Below are positions 1-7,105 of a DNA stretch of 64,000 bases, in pieces. The notes under the pieces were generated by a model. The model saw nothing but the letters and a program-made list of their open reading frames with translations. It made no database searches and was not told the origin of the DNA. The stretch is from NCBI GenBank assembly GCA_963700475.1, contig CAVOXR010000014.1:240378-304377 (forward strand), read 5' to 3'. The translations under genes and the position numbers were made by a program. Positions within the stretch are counted from its first letter, which is position 1. Every line of letters begins with the position of its first letter. Source of the DNA: Prado023 sp963700475. GTDB taxonomy: Bacteria > Actinomycetota > Actinomycetes > S36-B12 > CAIYMF01.

Positions 1-147
1 TTCACGGCTGCGGTAGTACCGAAGGGCCACATCCTCGGTCACCCCCGCGGCCGCGGACGCAGTCCGCATGGTCAGCCCCATGTATCCGCGCTTGGCGACG
101 ATCTCGCGTGCGACGGCAAGAAGTGCGTCCCTCGGGTCATCACTCAC
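1..147 (-). CDS. TetR-family transcriptional regulator, N-terminal fragment (cut by window edge)
   Basis: The 49 visible codons encode a TetR-type helix-turn-helix: an initial helix with the pattern LLAVAREIVAKRGY, then GLTMRTASAAAGVT and the recognition helix ending in ALRYYRSRE. The ligand-binding domain lies beyond position 1. The GTG start is fixed by an in-frame TAG four codons upstream and by a TAGTCT box (complement of 154-159) ending 6 bases before it, so the mRNA is probably leaderless. Members of this family are DNA-binding repressors of nearby genes; the target cannot be told from this fragment. Confidence 0.8.
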   Translation of the reverse strand, partial: MSDDPRDALLAVAREIVAKRGYMGLTMRTASAAAGVTEDVALRYYRSRE

Positions 148-156
148 GCGCTCAGA

Positions 157-1353
157 CTAGGGCCGCGCGCGGTCCCCCGGCACGACAAGCGGTGCGGCCA
201 GATTCAGCCGGGCGAACGCCAGCGCCTCAGCGAGGTCCGCCTCCCGCTCGGCTCGGTTGGCGGCCCGGCGCGTGGTGACCTCGAGCACGACCGTACCCGT
301 GAAGCCCTGGAGAGCCAGTCCCTCGAGGACCTCGGCGCACTGCTGGTTGCCGCGCCCCGGCACGAGGTGCTCGTCGCGAGCAAGGCCGGTTCCGTCCGCG
401 AGGTGGATGTGCGCGAGCCGGTCGCCGAGGTCGGCGGCCATCGACACCGCGGACGTGCCGGACACCGCTGTGTGCGACAGGTCGAGCGTGACGTGCGGGT
501 AGTCCTGGTTCCGCGGGTCCCAGTCGGGCTGGTAGGCCGCCCACTCCCGGTTCCGCGCACGCCACGGGTACATGTTCTCCACGGCGAACACGATGTCGGT
601 CTCGTCGCGCATCCTGGCCAGGCCGAGCTCGAACTCCTTGGCATAGTCGCGCTGCCATCGGAAGGGCGGATGCACCACGACGGTCGAGGCCCCGAGCCGC
701 TCGGCGGCTGCCTGCGAACGCTGGAGCTTCTCCCAGGGATCGGTGCTCCACACCCGCTGTGTGACCAGCAGGCATGGCGAATGCACCGCGAGCACCGGGA
801 CCCCGTAGTAGTCCGACAACGCCCGCACCGCATCGGGGTCCTGGCTCACGGCATCGGTGAACACCATCAGCTCGATCCCGTCGTAGCCCAACCTGCGAGC
901 GATCTCGAACGCCGCAGCAGTGGACTCGGGATAGACCGACGCGGTGGACAGCGCCACCTTGGCAGCAGGGACGCGGACAGCCGGCGCCTGGACGTCCGAC
1001 ACCAGGATGGAGCGAGCAGCGGCTGGTCTGGTGGCTGTGCCCACCCCGGGGGGCTTCTCGGAGGCGGCCTTGGCTGAGGGGCGCTTCGGAGAAGCGGGCC
1101 TCGAGGTTGCCGCCCCGATGGAGGCGTTCTTCGTCGTGGGGCGCTTCGGTGCGGAGGGCTTCCTGGTGGCCGACTTCGTCGCGGCGGGCTTCGTCGCGGC
1201 CGGCTTCGTTCCGGGGCGCTTGCGGGCGGCTCTCTTCGCAGGTGCGCCAGGAGCCTCAGCGGGCGGCCGAGGAGCCTCGGCCGGCGGATCGACGGCCGGC
1301 GCTGGTGCCTCAGGGGCCGTCCCCTGAGGGTCATCTCCCCGACGCGCTGGCAC
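157..1353 (-). CDS. Sugar phosphate isomerase/epimerase-like TIM barrel with histone-H1-like N-terminal tail
   Basis: Residues about 127-398 form an AP-endonuclease-2/IolE-type TIM barrel. Candidate metal and catalytic residues are H191 (VHSPC), H228 (VHPPF), E259 (VEN), D291 and H294 (LDLSH), H315 and H317 (HIHLADG) and the HLVPGRG loop. The family contains isomerases, epimerases and endonuclease IV relatives, and the substrate is unknown. Residues 1-115 are low-complexity: an Ala/Pro-rich stretch to about 37, then a strongly basic Lys/Ala/Pro segment (39-100) with tandem TKPAA units, like histone H1 or HU tails. The GTG start is supported by a TAGGCT box (complement of 1360-1365) ending 6 bases upstream. 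It is 9 bases from the TetR start on the same strand and divergent from the gene at 1426. The tail could bind nucleic acid or polyphosphate; that is inference. Confidence 0.72.
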   Translation of the reverse strand: MPARRGDDPQGTAPEAPAPAVDPPAEAPRPPAEAPGAPAKRAARKRPGTKPAATKPAATKSATRKPSAPKRPTTKNASIGAATSRPASPKRPSAKAASEKPPGVGTATRPAAARSILVSDVQAPAVRVPAAKVALSTASVYPESTAAAFEIARRLGYDGIELMVFTDAVSQDPDAVRALSDYYGVPVLAVHSPCLLVTQRVWSTDPWEKLQRSQAAAERLGASTVVVHPPFRWQRDYAKEFELGLARMRDETDIVFAVENMYPWRARNREWAAYQPDWDPRNQDYPHVTLDLSHTAVSGTSAVSMAADLGDRLAHIHLADGTGLARDEHLVPGRGNQQCAEVLEGLALQGFTGTVVLEVTTRRAANRAEREADLAEALAFARLNLAAPLVVPGDRARP

Positions 1354-1425
1354 ATCCCAAGCCTATGCCCTCGGTGCAGCGGGACCCGCGCACCCGTGGG
1401 CCGGAGAACGCCTACGCTTACGGCC

Positions 1426-2211
1426 ATGGTGGAAGTGCCCCTCGGGGGTGCCCGGCACTGGGTGGAGTTCCCCGATCCGGGCGAGTCTGACCAGGACGCG
1501 CAGGTGCACTACCGCGCTGACCTCACCTGGCTGACCTCGAACTGGACCTGCATCTACGGAAACGGGTGCCAGGGGATCTATGCCGATCGGCCCGACGACG
1601 GATGCTGCACCCTGGGAGCACACTTCGCCGACGAGGAGGACCGGGACCGCACCGAGCGGCTGGCCCGCCGGCTGACCGCGAAGCAGTGGCAGATGCGCGG
1701 CACGGGCAGGGCCGACGGGGTGATCGAGATCGATGCCGACGGGGACCCCAAGACGCGGGTGGTCGACGGAGCGTGCATCTTCCTCAACCGGCCCGGCTTC
1801 GCCGGCGGCGCCGGGTGCGCGCTGCACAAGCTTGCCCTGGACACCGGTGTTCCGATCACGCAGACGAAGCCCGATGTCTGCTGGCAACTGCCCATCCGGC
1901 GGACCTACGAGGACGTGACCCGTCCCGATGGGACCTCGCTGCAGGTGATCGTCATCGCCGAGTACGACCGTCGCGGGTGGGGCGAGGGTGGGCATGACCT
2001 CGACTGGTACTGCACCACGGCCCCGGCAGCCCACGTGGGTGCCGAACCGGTGTTCCTCTCGTCGCGCGACGAGCTCGTGGAACTCATGGGGCAGGCGGCC
2101 TACGACGTGCTGAGCGAGCACTGCCGCGCCCGGCAGCTGGCGCTGAGCGCGCTTGCTGCGCGCAGCCTCCCGCTCGTCGGCCTGGCCCCGCACCCAGCCG
2201 GCGGGCAGTAG
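1426..2211 (+). CDS. Conserved cysteine-rich actinobacterial protein, function unknown
   Basis: A 261-residue cytoplasmic protein with no signal peptide. It has a cysteine-rich core near the N-terminus (WTCIYGNGC, then DDGCCTLGAHF) and further cysteines at GACIFLNRPGF, GAGCALHK, KPDVCW, WYC and EHC, plus several conserved-looking histidines. The spacing suggests a bound metal or Fe-S cluster, somewhat like YkgJ/DUF3109 proteins, but I cannot name the family. A GTG at 1396 in the same frame would add ten residues. The ATG at 1426 is preferred because TACGCT (1413-1418) ends 7 bases before it, the leaderless arrangement seen across the window. It is divergent from the TIM-barrel gene and convergent with radA. 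Confidence 0.7.
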   Translation: MVEVPLGGARHWVEFPDPGESDQDAQVHYRADLTWLTSNWTCIYGNGCQGIYADRPDDGCCTLGAHFADEEDRDRTERLARRLTAKQWQMRGTGRADGVIEIDADGDPKTRVVDGACIFLNRPGFAGGAGCALHKLALDTGVPITQTKPDVCWQLPIRRTYEDVTRPDGTSLQVIVIAEYDRRGWGEGGHDLDWYCTTAPAAHVGAEPVFLSSRDELVELMGQAAYDVLSEHCRARQLALSALAARSLPLVGLAPHPAGGQ

Positions 2212-2301
2212 CTGCCTGGGCCCGGACTCCCAGCGACCCGTACCGATCTGGAGCTCCCTTGCAGAAGGGGTCCGCACCTCGAGTCCAGCCGCGTGCGCGA
2301 C

Positions 2302-3729
2302 CTACAGCTCGGGGACGACGGCCAGGGCCCTCGGGCCCGATCGGGGGGCCTGTCGAACGAGGTCGGGTCGCGACCACGGCATCAACCGCAGCGCCCCGGA
2401 GAGATCATCCACGGGATGCAGGCGGACGCCGAGGTCGCCCACGGAGGCGCTGTCACCACGCGGCAGGATCACATCGGTCATCCCCAGTCGCGCCGCCTCC
2501 ATGACCCGCTGACGGGCCCCCGGCACGCGGCGCACGTCTCCGGCGAGGCCCACCTCGCCGAAGGCGACCCATCCCACCGGCACCGACATGTCGCGCACCG
2601 ATCCGTTCACGGCCAGCGCGACCGCGAGGTCGCAGGAGGGCTCGACCAGGCGCGCGCCACCCACCGGGGCGATGTAGGTGTCGAACCGCGACATCGGCAC
2701 GGACTCCCGGCGCTCGAGGACTGCGAGCACCATCGCGATCCGGGCTGCCTCCATGCCCGACGTGGTCCGCCGCGGGACCGACCCGGCCGCCGGGACGACA
2801 AGGGCCTGGATCTCGGCCAGCAGCGGGCGGCGGCCCTCCAGGGCCACGGTGACGCACGTCCCGGGCACCGGCTCGGCGCGGTCCGTGACGAAGAGTCCGC
2901 TGGGATCGGCCAGGGCGACCAGCCCCTCCTCGCCCAACTCGAAGCAACCCACCTCGTCGGTGGGTCCATAGCGGTTCTTGACGGCGCGCACCATCCGCAG
3001 GCGGGCGTGCCGGTCGCCCTCGAACGACAGGACCACGTCGACGAGGTGCTCGAGGGTGCGCGGGCCGGCGATCCCCCCGTCCTTGGTGACGTGGCCGACG
3101 AGGATGCACGCCATCCGCCGCTCCTTGGCCAGCCGGATCAGGGCCGAGGTGGCCTCCCGAACCTGGGTGACGCCGGAGACAACGCCGTCCACGCCGGAGG
3201 TGGTCATCGTCTGGATGGAATCCACGACAAGCAGGCCCGGCGACACCTCTTCGGCGTGCGCCACCACGGCGGCGACGTCGGACTCCGCCGCGAGGAACAC
3301 CTGCGGATTGACCGATCCGACGCGCTCTGCGCGGGCGCGGACCTGCTCGACACTCTCCTCGCCGGTCACGTAGAGGGCGCGCACTCCACGGGCAGCCACC
3401 GAGGCCACCACCTGCAGCAACAACGTCGACTTGCCCACGCCGGGCTCCCCGGCCAACAGGATCACGGCACCGGGGACAACCCCACCGCCGAGCACTCGGT
3501 CGAGCTCGGTGATGCCGGTCGGGCTGGCAGCGGAGCGGGTGAGGTCGATCTGGTCCATGGGCTGGGCCGAGCTCGAGACGGGACCAGCCTGCGGGGCGCG
3601 GCTGCCGGCGCCCGCCTCGGTGACACTGCCCCAGGCCTGGCACTCCCCACAACGACCCACCCACTTGGGCGCACGCCATCCGCACTCCGAGCATCGGAAG
3701 GCTGTCTTGACCGCACTGCTGGACGTCAT
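2302..3729 (-). CDS. radA: DNA repair protein RadA (Sms)
   Basis: RadA is a RecA-like ATPase that drives branch migration and processes recombination intermediates. The 475-residue protein has the family architecture in order: a four-cysteine zinc finger (C13, C16, C27, C30), a RecA core with Walker A GEPGVGKST at 94-102, the RadA-specific KNRYG motif (KNRYGPTDEVG), and a Lon-C-like C-terminal domain containing a PVGGARLVEPSCDLAVALA segment. In-frame codons reach back to 3783, but the ATG at 3729 starts just ahead of the zinc finger, and a TAGCGT box (complement of 3737-3742) ends 7 bases upstream of it, indicating a leaderless transcript. It is divergent from disA, the usual actinobacterial pairing. 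Confidence 0.97.
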   Translation of the reverse strand: MTSSSAVKTAFRCSECGWRAPKWVGRCGECQAWGSVTEAGAGSRAPQAGPVSSSAQPMDQIDLTRSAASPTGITELDRVLGGGVVPGAVILLAGEPGVGKSTLLLQVVASVAARGVRALYVTGEESVEQVRARAERVGSVNPQVFLAAESDVAAVVAHAEEVSPGLLVVDSIQTMTTSGVDGVVSGVTQVREATSALIRLAKERRMACILVGHVTKDGGIAGPRTLEHLVDVVLSFEGDRHARLRMVRAVKNRYGPTDEVGCFELGEEGLVALADPSGLFVTDRAEPVPGTCVTVALEGRRPLLAEIQALVVPAAGSVPRRTTSGMEAARIAMVLAVLERRESVPMSRFDTYIAPVGGARLVEPSCDLAVALAVNGSVRDMSVPVGWVAFGEVGLAGDVRRVPGARQRVMEAARLGMTDVILPRGDSASVGDLGVRLHPVDDLSGALRLMPWSRPDLVRQAPRSGPRALAVVPEL

Positions 3730-3811
3730 GGCCGCGACGCTACCGGCCCGGTACGACATCGCCGGGACACCCGGGCCCGCCACTGGCCCGCGTCACCGGA
3801 CCTCCGTCACC

Positions 3812-3817
3812 TACACT
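3812..3817 (+). promoter_or_regulatory. Candidate -10 box (TACACT) of disA
   Basis: TACACT lies 31 bases before the disA start, giving a predicted transcription start near 3824 and a leader of about 25 bases. No convincing -35 hexamer is visible. This contrasts with radA on the other strand, which looks leaderless. Confidence 0.5.
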
Positions 3818-3848
3818 CGCCCGGGGAGCACACGATCACGGAGCATTC

Positions 3849-4931
3849 ATGGCAGCAATCGATCCGGAACTGGCAGCCGCGCTCGCACGGGTGGCACCAG
3901 GCACCGAGTTGCGCGACGGGCTGGAGCGCATCATGCGCGGACGCACCGGCGCCCTGATCGTGCTGGGTCACGACAACGGGATCGATGCCCTGATCAGCGG
4001 GGGCTTCCCCCTGGACATCGACTTCACGTCCACCCGCCTGCGCGAGCTGTGCAAGATGGACGGTGCCGTCATCATCGACTCCGCGACGTCGAAGATCGTG
4101 CGCGCGGGCACCCAGCTGGTCCCGGACCCCGCGATCCCCACGGGGGAGACCGGAACGCGCCACCGCACCGCCGATCGGGTCGCCCGGCAGACCGGGTACC
4201 CGGTCGTCAGCGTCAGCAAGTCGATGCACATCATCGCCCTGTACCTGAAGGGCCGGCGCTACGTCCTCGAGGAGCCGGCAGCGATCCTGTCCCGGGCCAA
4301 CCAGGCCCTGGCCACCTTGGAGCGGTACAAGCAGCGCCTCGACGAGGTGTCCCGCAGCCTGTCGGCCCTGGAGATCGAGGACCTCGTGACGGTGCGCGAG
4401 GTGTGCGCCACCCTGCAGAGGTTGGAGATGGTGCGCCACATCGCCAACGAGATCCGGGCCTACCTGCTCGAGCTCGGCACCGAGGGTCGACTGGTCTCCC
4501 TGCAGCTGGCTGAGCTCGTGGCCGGGGTGGAGACCGACCGGGAGCTGGTCGTGCGCGACTACCTGCCTCGCAAGAAGTCCAGCCGCAAGGAGCGAACCGT
4601 CACCGACACGTTGGAGGCCCTGGACCTCATCGGGCCCACCGACCTGCTGGACCTGACGTCCGTGGCCCGGGCCCTCGGCTATTCGGCGAGCACCGACGGC
4701 CTGGAGACCAACGTCAGCCCGCGGGGACACCGAGTGCTGTCCCGGGTCCCCCGCGTTCCCGAGGCGGTGCGTGACCGCCTGGTGAGCCACTTCGGCACGC
4801 TGCAGTCACTTCTCGGAGCCTCGGTCGAGGACCTGCAGGAGGTCGAGGGGATCGGCGAGAACAGGGCTCGGTACATCCGCGAGGGCCTGTCGAGGTTGGC
4901 GGAGTCCTCGATCCTCGAGCGCTACGTCTGA
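3849..4931 (+). CDS. disA: Diadenylate cyclase DisA (c-di-AMP synthase, DNA-integrity scanning protein)
   Basis: DisA condenses two ATP into cyclic di-AMP and slows when it meets branched DNA. The 360-residue product has the DAC domain (about 1-145) with the catalytic DGA motif at 71-73 and the RHRT motif at 104-107 within GTRHRTADR. A helical linker follows, then a C-terminal RuvA-like helix-hairpin-helix domain (LQEVEGIGENRARYIREGL). Length matches the octameric DisA family. The ATG is preceded by a modest CGGAG. It is divergently paired with radA; RadA is known to interact with DisA and inhibit it in other bacteria, which fits the shared intergenic region. Confidence 0.97.
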   Translation: MAAIDPELAAALARVAPGTELRDGLERIMRGRTGALIVLGHDNGIDALISGGFPLDIDFTSTRLRELCKMDGAVIIDSATSKIVRAGTQLVPDPAIPTGETGTRHRTADRVARQTGYPVVSVSKSMHIIALYLKGRRYVLEEPAAILSRANQALATLERYKQRLDEVSRSLSALEIEDLVTVREVCATLQRLEMVRHIANEIRAYLLELGTEGRLVSLQLAELVAGVETDRELVVRDYLPRKKSSRKERTVTDTLEALDLIGPTDLLDLTSVARALGYSASTDGLETNVSPRGHRVLSRVPRVPEAVRDRLVSHFGTLQSLLGASVEDLQEVEGIGENRARYIREGLSRLAESSILERYV

Positions 4932-4942
4932 GCGCCCGGAGG

Positions 4943-5022
4943 CCTGACTGGACGGCACCGATCCGGAGGTGGTCCGCAGCTCGTGGCACCGCTCCCATCG
5001 CGGTTGCGGGCCACTGATCGGG
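4943..5022 (-). pseudogene. Relic of a second copy of the anchored-protein gene at 6335-7024
   Basis: The disA-moeZ spacer carries a degenerate copy of the gene found just upstream of moeZ. Bases 4943-4955 match that gene's 3' end near 6331-6343 with one inserted base. Bases 4954-5021 match 6550-6619, including a nearly unbroken run around ccgatccggaggtg and a second around cggttgc. About 200 bp between the two parts is missing. On the minus strand the relic still reads ARNRD where the intact gene reads ACNRD, but the frame breaks soon after. It is in the same orientation as the intact gene, so moeZ is flanked by an intact copy and a deleted one. I aligned this by eye. Confidence 0.55.
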
Positions 5023-5048
5023 GGCTGACAGCGGCGCGGTGGTCAACG

Positions 5049-6239
5049 TCAGTAGCTGGGTTTGTCCGGCTCGATCTGGTTGACCCAGGCAACGATCCCG
5101 CCGCCGACGTGAACAGCGTCAGCGAAACCCGCGTCCTTGAGCACTGCCAGGACCTCGGCGGAGCGGATCCCGCTCTTGCAGTGCACCACGATCGGCGTGT
5201 GCTGGGGCAGGTCGGCCAACGCCGCACCTGAGAGGAACTCCCCCTTGGGGATCAGCTGGGCGCCGGGGATGGCCACGATCTCCCATTCGGCGGGCTCACG
5301 GACGTCGATGAGCAGGAAGTCCCGGTCGCCGGTCTCGCGCTCCTCGAGCATGTCGGCGAGTTCGGTGACGGAGATGGTCGAGCCGCGCACCGCCTCGGAG
5401 GCCTCCTCGGACACCGACCCGCAGAACGCCTCGTAGTCGATCAACTCGGTGACCGTGGGGCTCTCCCCGCACACGGCGCAGTTCGGGTCCTTGCGCACCT
5501 TCACGGTGCGGTAGTTCATGTCCAGGGCGTCGTAGATCATCAACCGCCCGAGCAGCGGCTCCCCGATGCCGGTGATCAGCTTGATCGCCTCGGTGACCTG
5601 GATCGACCCGATCGAGGCGCACAGCACGCCCAGGACACCACCCTCCGCGCACGAGGGCACCATGCCAGGCGGCGGGGGCTCGGGGTAGAGGCACCGGTAG
5701 CAGGGCCCGTACTCAGCCCAGAACACACTGGCCTGCCCGTCGAAACGGTAGATCGATCCCCACACGTACGGCTTGCCCAGCAGCACACAGGCGTCGTTGA
5801 CCAGGTACCGGGTCGCGAAGTTGTCGGTGCCATCGACGATCAGGTCGTACTGGGCGAAGATCTCCATGACGTTGGAGGAGTCGAGGCGCTCGGCGTGCAG
5901 CTCGACGTCGATCAGCGGGTTGATCTCACGGACGCTGTCGCGCGCGGACTCAGCCTTCGATCGGCCGACGTCGGACTGCCCATGGATGATCTGGCGCTGC
6001 AGGTTGGACTCGTCCACGGTGTCGTAGTCGATGATCCCCAGAGTTCCAACCCCGGCCGCCGCCAGGTACATCAGCGCCGGCGAACCCAGCCCACCGGCGC
6101 CCACGACCAGCACCTTCGCGGCCTTCAACCGCTTCTGCCCCGCCATCGCGACGTCCGGGATGATCAGGTGCCGGCTGTACCGGCGGACCTCCTCCACGGA
6201 GAGGTCAGCCGCGGGCTCTACAAGCGAGGGAACATGCAT
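5049..6239 (-). CDS. moeZ: MoeZ-type adenylyltransferase/sulfurtransferase (ThiF-rhodanese fusion)
   Basis: MoeZ adenylates the C-terminal glycine of small sulfur carriers (MoaD, ThiS or CysO type) and thiolates them, serving molybdopterin, thiamine or cysteine synthesis. The 396-residue product has an E1-like ThiF domain with nucleotide motif VVGAGGLGS (45-53), zinc cysteine pairs (CYRC and CAVC), and a C-terminal rhodanese domain whose catalytic cysteine is C354 in VVHCKSGIRS. The frame is open further upstream, but the ATG at 6239 gives the normal N-terminus and has an AAGGA ribosome site. A TAGGCT box (complement of 6278-6283) about 40 bases upstream is a candidate -10. Confidence 0.93.
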   Translation of the reverse strand: MHVPSLVEPAADLSVEEVRRYSRHLIIPDVAMAGQKRLKAAKVLVVGAGGLGSPALMYLAAAGVGTLGIIDYDTVDESNLQRQIIHGQSDVGRSKAESARDSVREINPLIDVELHAERLDSSNVMEIFAQYDLIVDGTDNFATRYLVNDACVLLGKPYVWGSIYRFDGQASVFWAEYGPCYRCLYPEPPPPGMVPSCAEGGVLGVLCASIGSIQVTEAIKLITGIGEPLLGRLMIYDALDMNYRTVKVRKDPNCAVCGESPTVTELIDYEAFCGSVSEEASEAVRGSTISVTELADMLEERETGDRDFLLIDVREPAEWEIVAIPGAQLIPKGEFLSGAALADLPQHTPIVVHCKSGIRSAEVLAVLKDAGFADAVHVGGGIVAWVNQIEPDKPSY

Positions 6240-6334
6240 GGGGATTCCTTGGCCGAAGGTTGCTCGATGGGAAGCACAGCCTAACCAGTTGGCCGCCATC
6301 GGCTGACCCCGGACTCCCGACTCCGCCCAGAGAC

Positions 6335-7024
6335 CTACTGGACGGCGAAGGCCACTGGCTCGGACTCGACCGAGCCGTTGCGCGCGACCACCTTGTAGCC
6401 ACCTGCCTGGGCCTGCGGCTGGTTGGCCGGGCAGCCCTTCTGGGTTACCGTCCCCGGCCAGGTCGCCGAGGTCGTGAACGGCTTGCCCGGCTCCAGGGCC
6501 TGCACGTCCTTGGCCTTCGACGGGTTGCAGAAGTCCGAGGACCACACCAGGACCGATCCGGAGGTGATCCGCAGCTCGTTGGCACCCGCCCCCACGTCAC
6601 GGTTGCAGGCCGCCGATCCGGTGTTCGTCACGGTCAGCGTGAGCCCCATCCCGCCCCCAACCGTCGTGGTCGCGCTGGCTGTGGCCACAGCGACCGCGAT
6701 GTCCGAGTCGACGCAGGCGGCGCTGGCTGAGGGGCTGGGGCTCGGCGACGGGCTGGCCGAGCCACTGGCCGACGGGGCGGCCGACGCTGACGGGTCGGCG
6801 GCACCTGCCGAGGCGTCGTCATCCGGCGACGGTGACATCGTCAGGCCGAAGCTCGGTGACTCACTGGGAGAGGCTGCGGGCGTCCCATCGTTCGACCCGA
6901 ACGCCATCTGGAGCAGCCACCAGCCCAGCCACAGGACGACCAGCAGGCCGACGATGACCGCCGCGCGCCGACGCCAGTAGGTGCTGGGCTCCTCCGGGCC
7001 TACCGGGTTCACGACCGAACTCAC
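6335..7024 (-). CDS. Membrane-anchored extracytoplasmic protein, unknown function
   Basis: A 229-residue protein with a short cytoplasmic N-terminus (YWRRR), one transmembrane helix at about 22-42 (VIVGLLVVLWLGWWLLQM), a Ser/Pro/Ala/Asp-rich linker at about 45-103, and a C-terminal beta-rich domain with four cysteines (AACVD, SAACNRD, SDFCNP, QKGCP) and a VTNTGS motif typical of immunoglobulin-like domains. The four cysteines probably form two disulfides outside the cell. The GTG start has TACGGT (complement of 7031-7036) ending 6 bases upstream. It is transcribed toward moeZ; a decayed copy lies on moeZ's other side. Function not recognised. Confidence 0.7.
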   Translation of the reverse strand: MSSVVNPVGPEEPSTYWRRRAAVIVGLLVVLWLGWWLLQMAFGSNDGTPAASPSESPSFGLTMSPSPDDDASAGAADPSASAAPSASGSASPSPSPSPSASAACVDSDIAVAVATASATTTVGGGMGLTLTVTNTGSAACNRDVGAGANELRITSGSVLVWSSDFCNPSKAKDVQALEPGKPFTTSATWPGTVTQKGCPANQPQAQAGGYKVVARNGSVESEPVAFAVQ

Positions 7025-7052
7025 AGGAGAACCGTAACCTGAGCCCGGACAT

Positions 7053-7095
7053 GACCCGGCCCGCAGTCCCCGTTCCCAGGGTCTGCGGGCCGGTC
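7053..7095 (-). terminator. Strong hairpin terminator after clpC
   Basis: The arms GACCCGGCCCGCAG (7053-7066) and CTGCGGGCCGGTC (7083-7095) pair almost completely around a 16-base loop. The hairpin sits 11 bases beyond the clpC stop and ahead of the leaderless start at 7024, so it separates the two transcripts. No U-tract is present, as is common in actinobacteria. Confidence 0.75.
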
Positions 7096-7105
7096 ACACC
7101 TCGGT

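Noticed and set aside
1134..1215. Repeats within the basic tail as a DNA-level tandem array
   Set aside because: The near repeats follow the TKPAA-like protein units and show codon-level drift, so they are protein repeats rather than a separate element.
1396..1425. GTG at 1396 as start of the cysteine-rich gene
   Set aside because: The ATG at 1426 has a TACGCT box at leaderless spacing; the ten extra residues would overlap that promoter.
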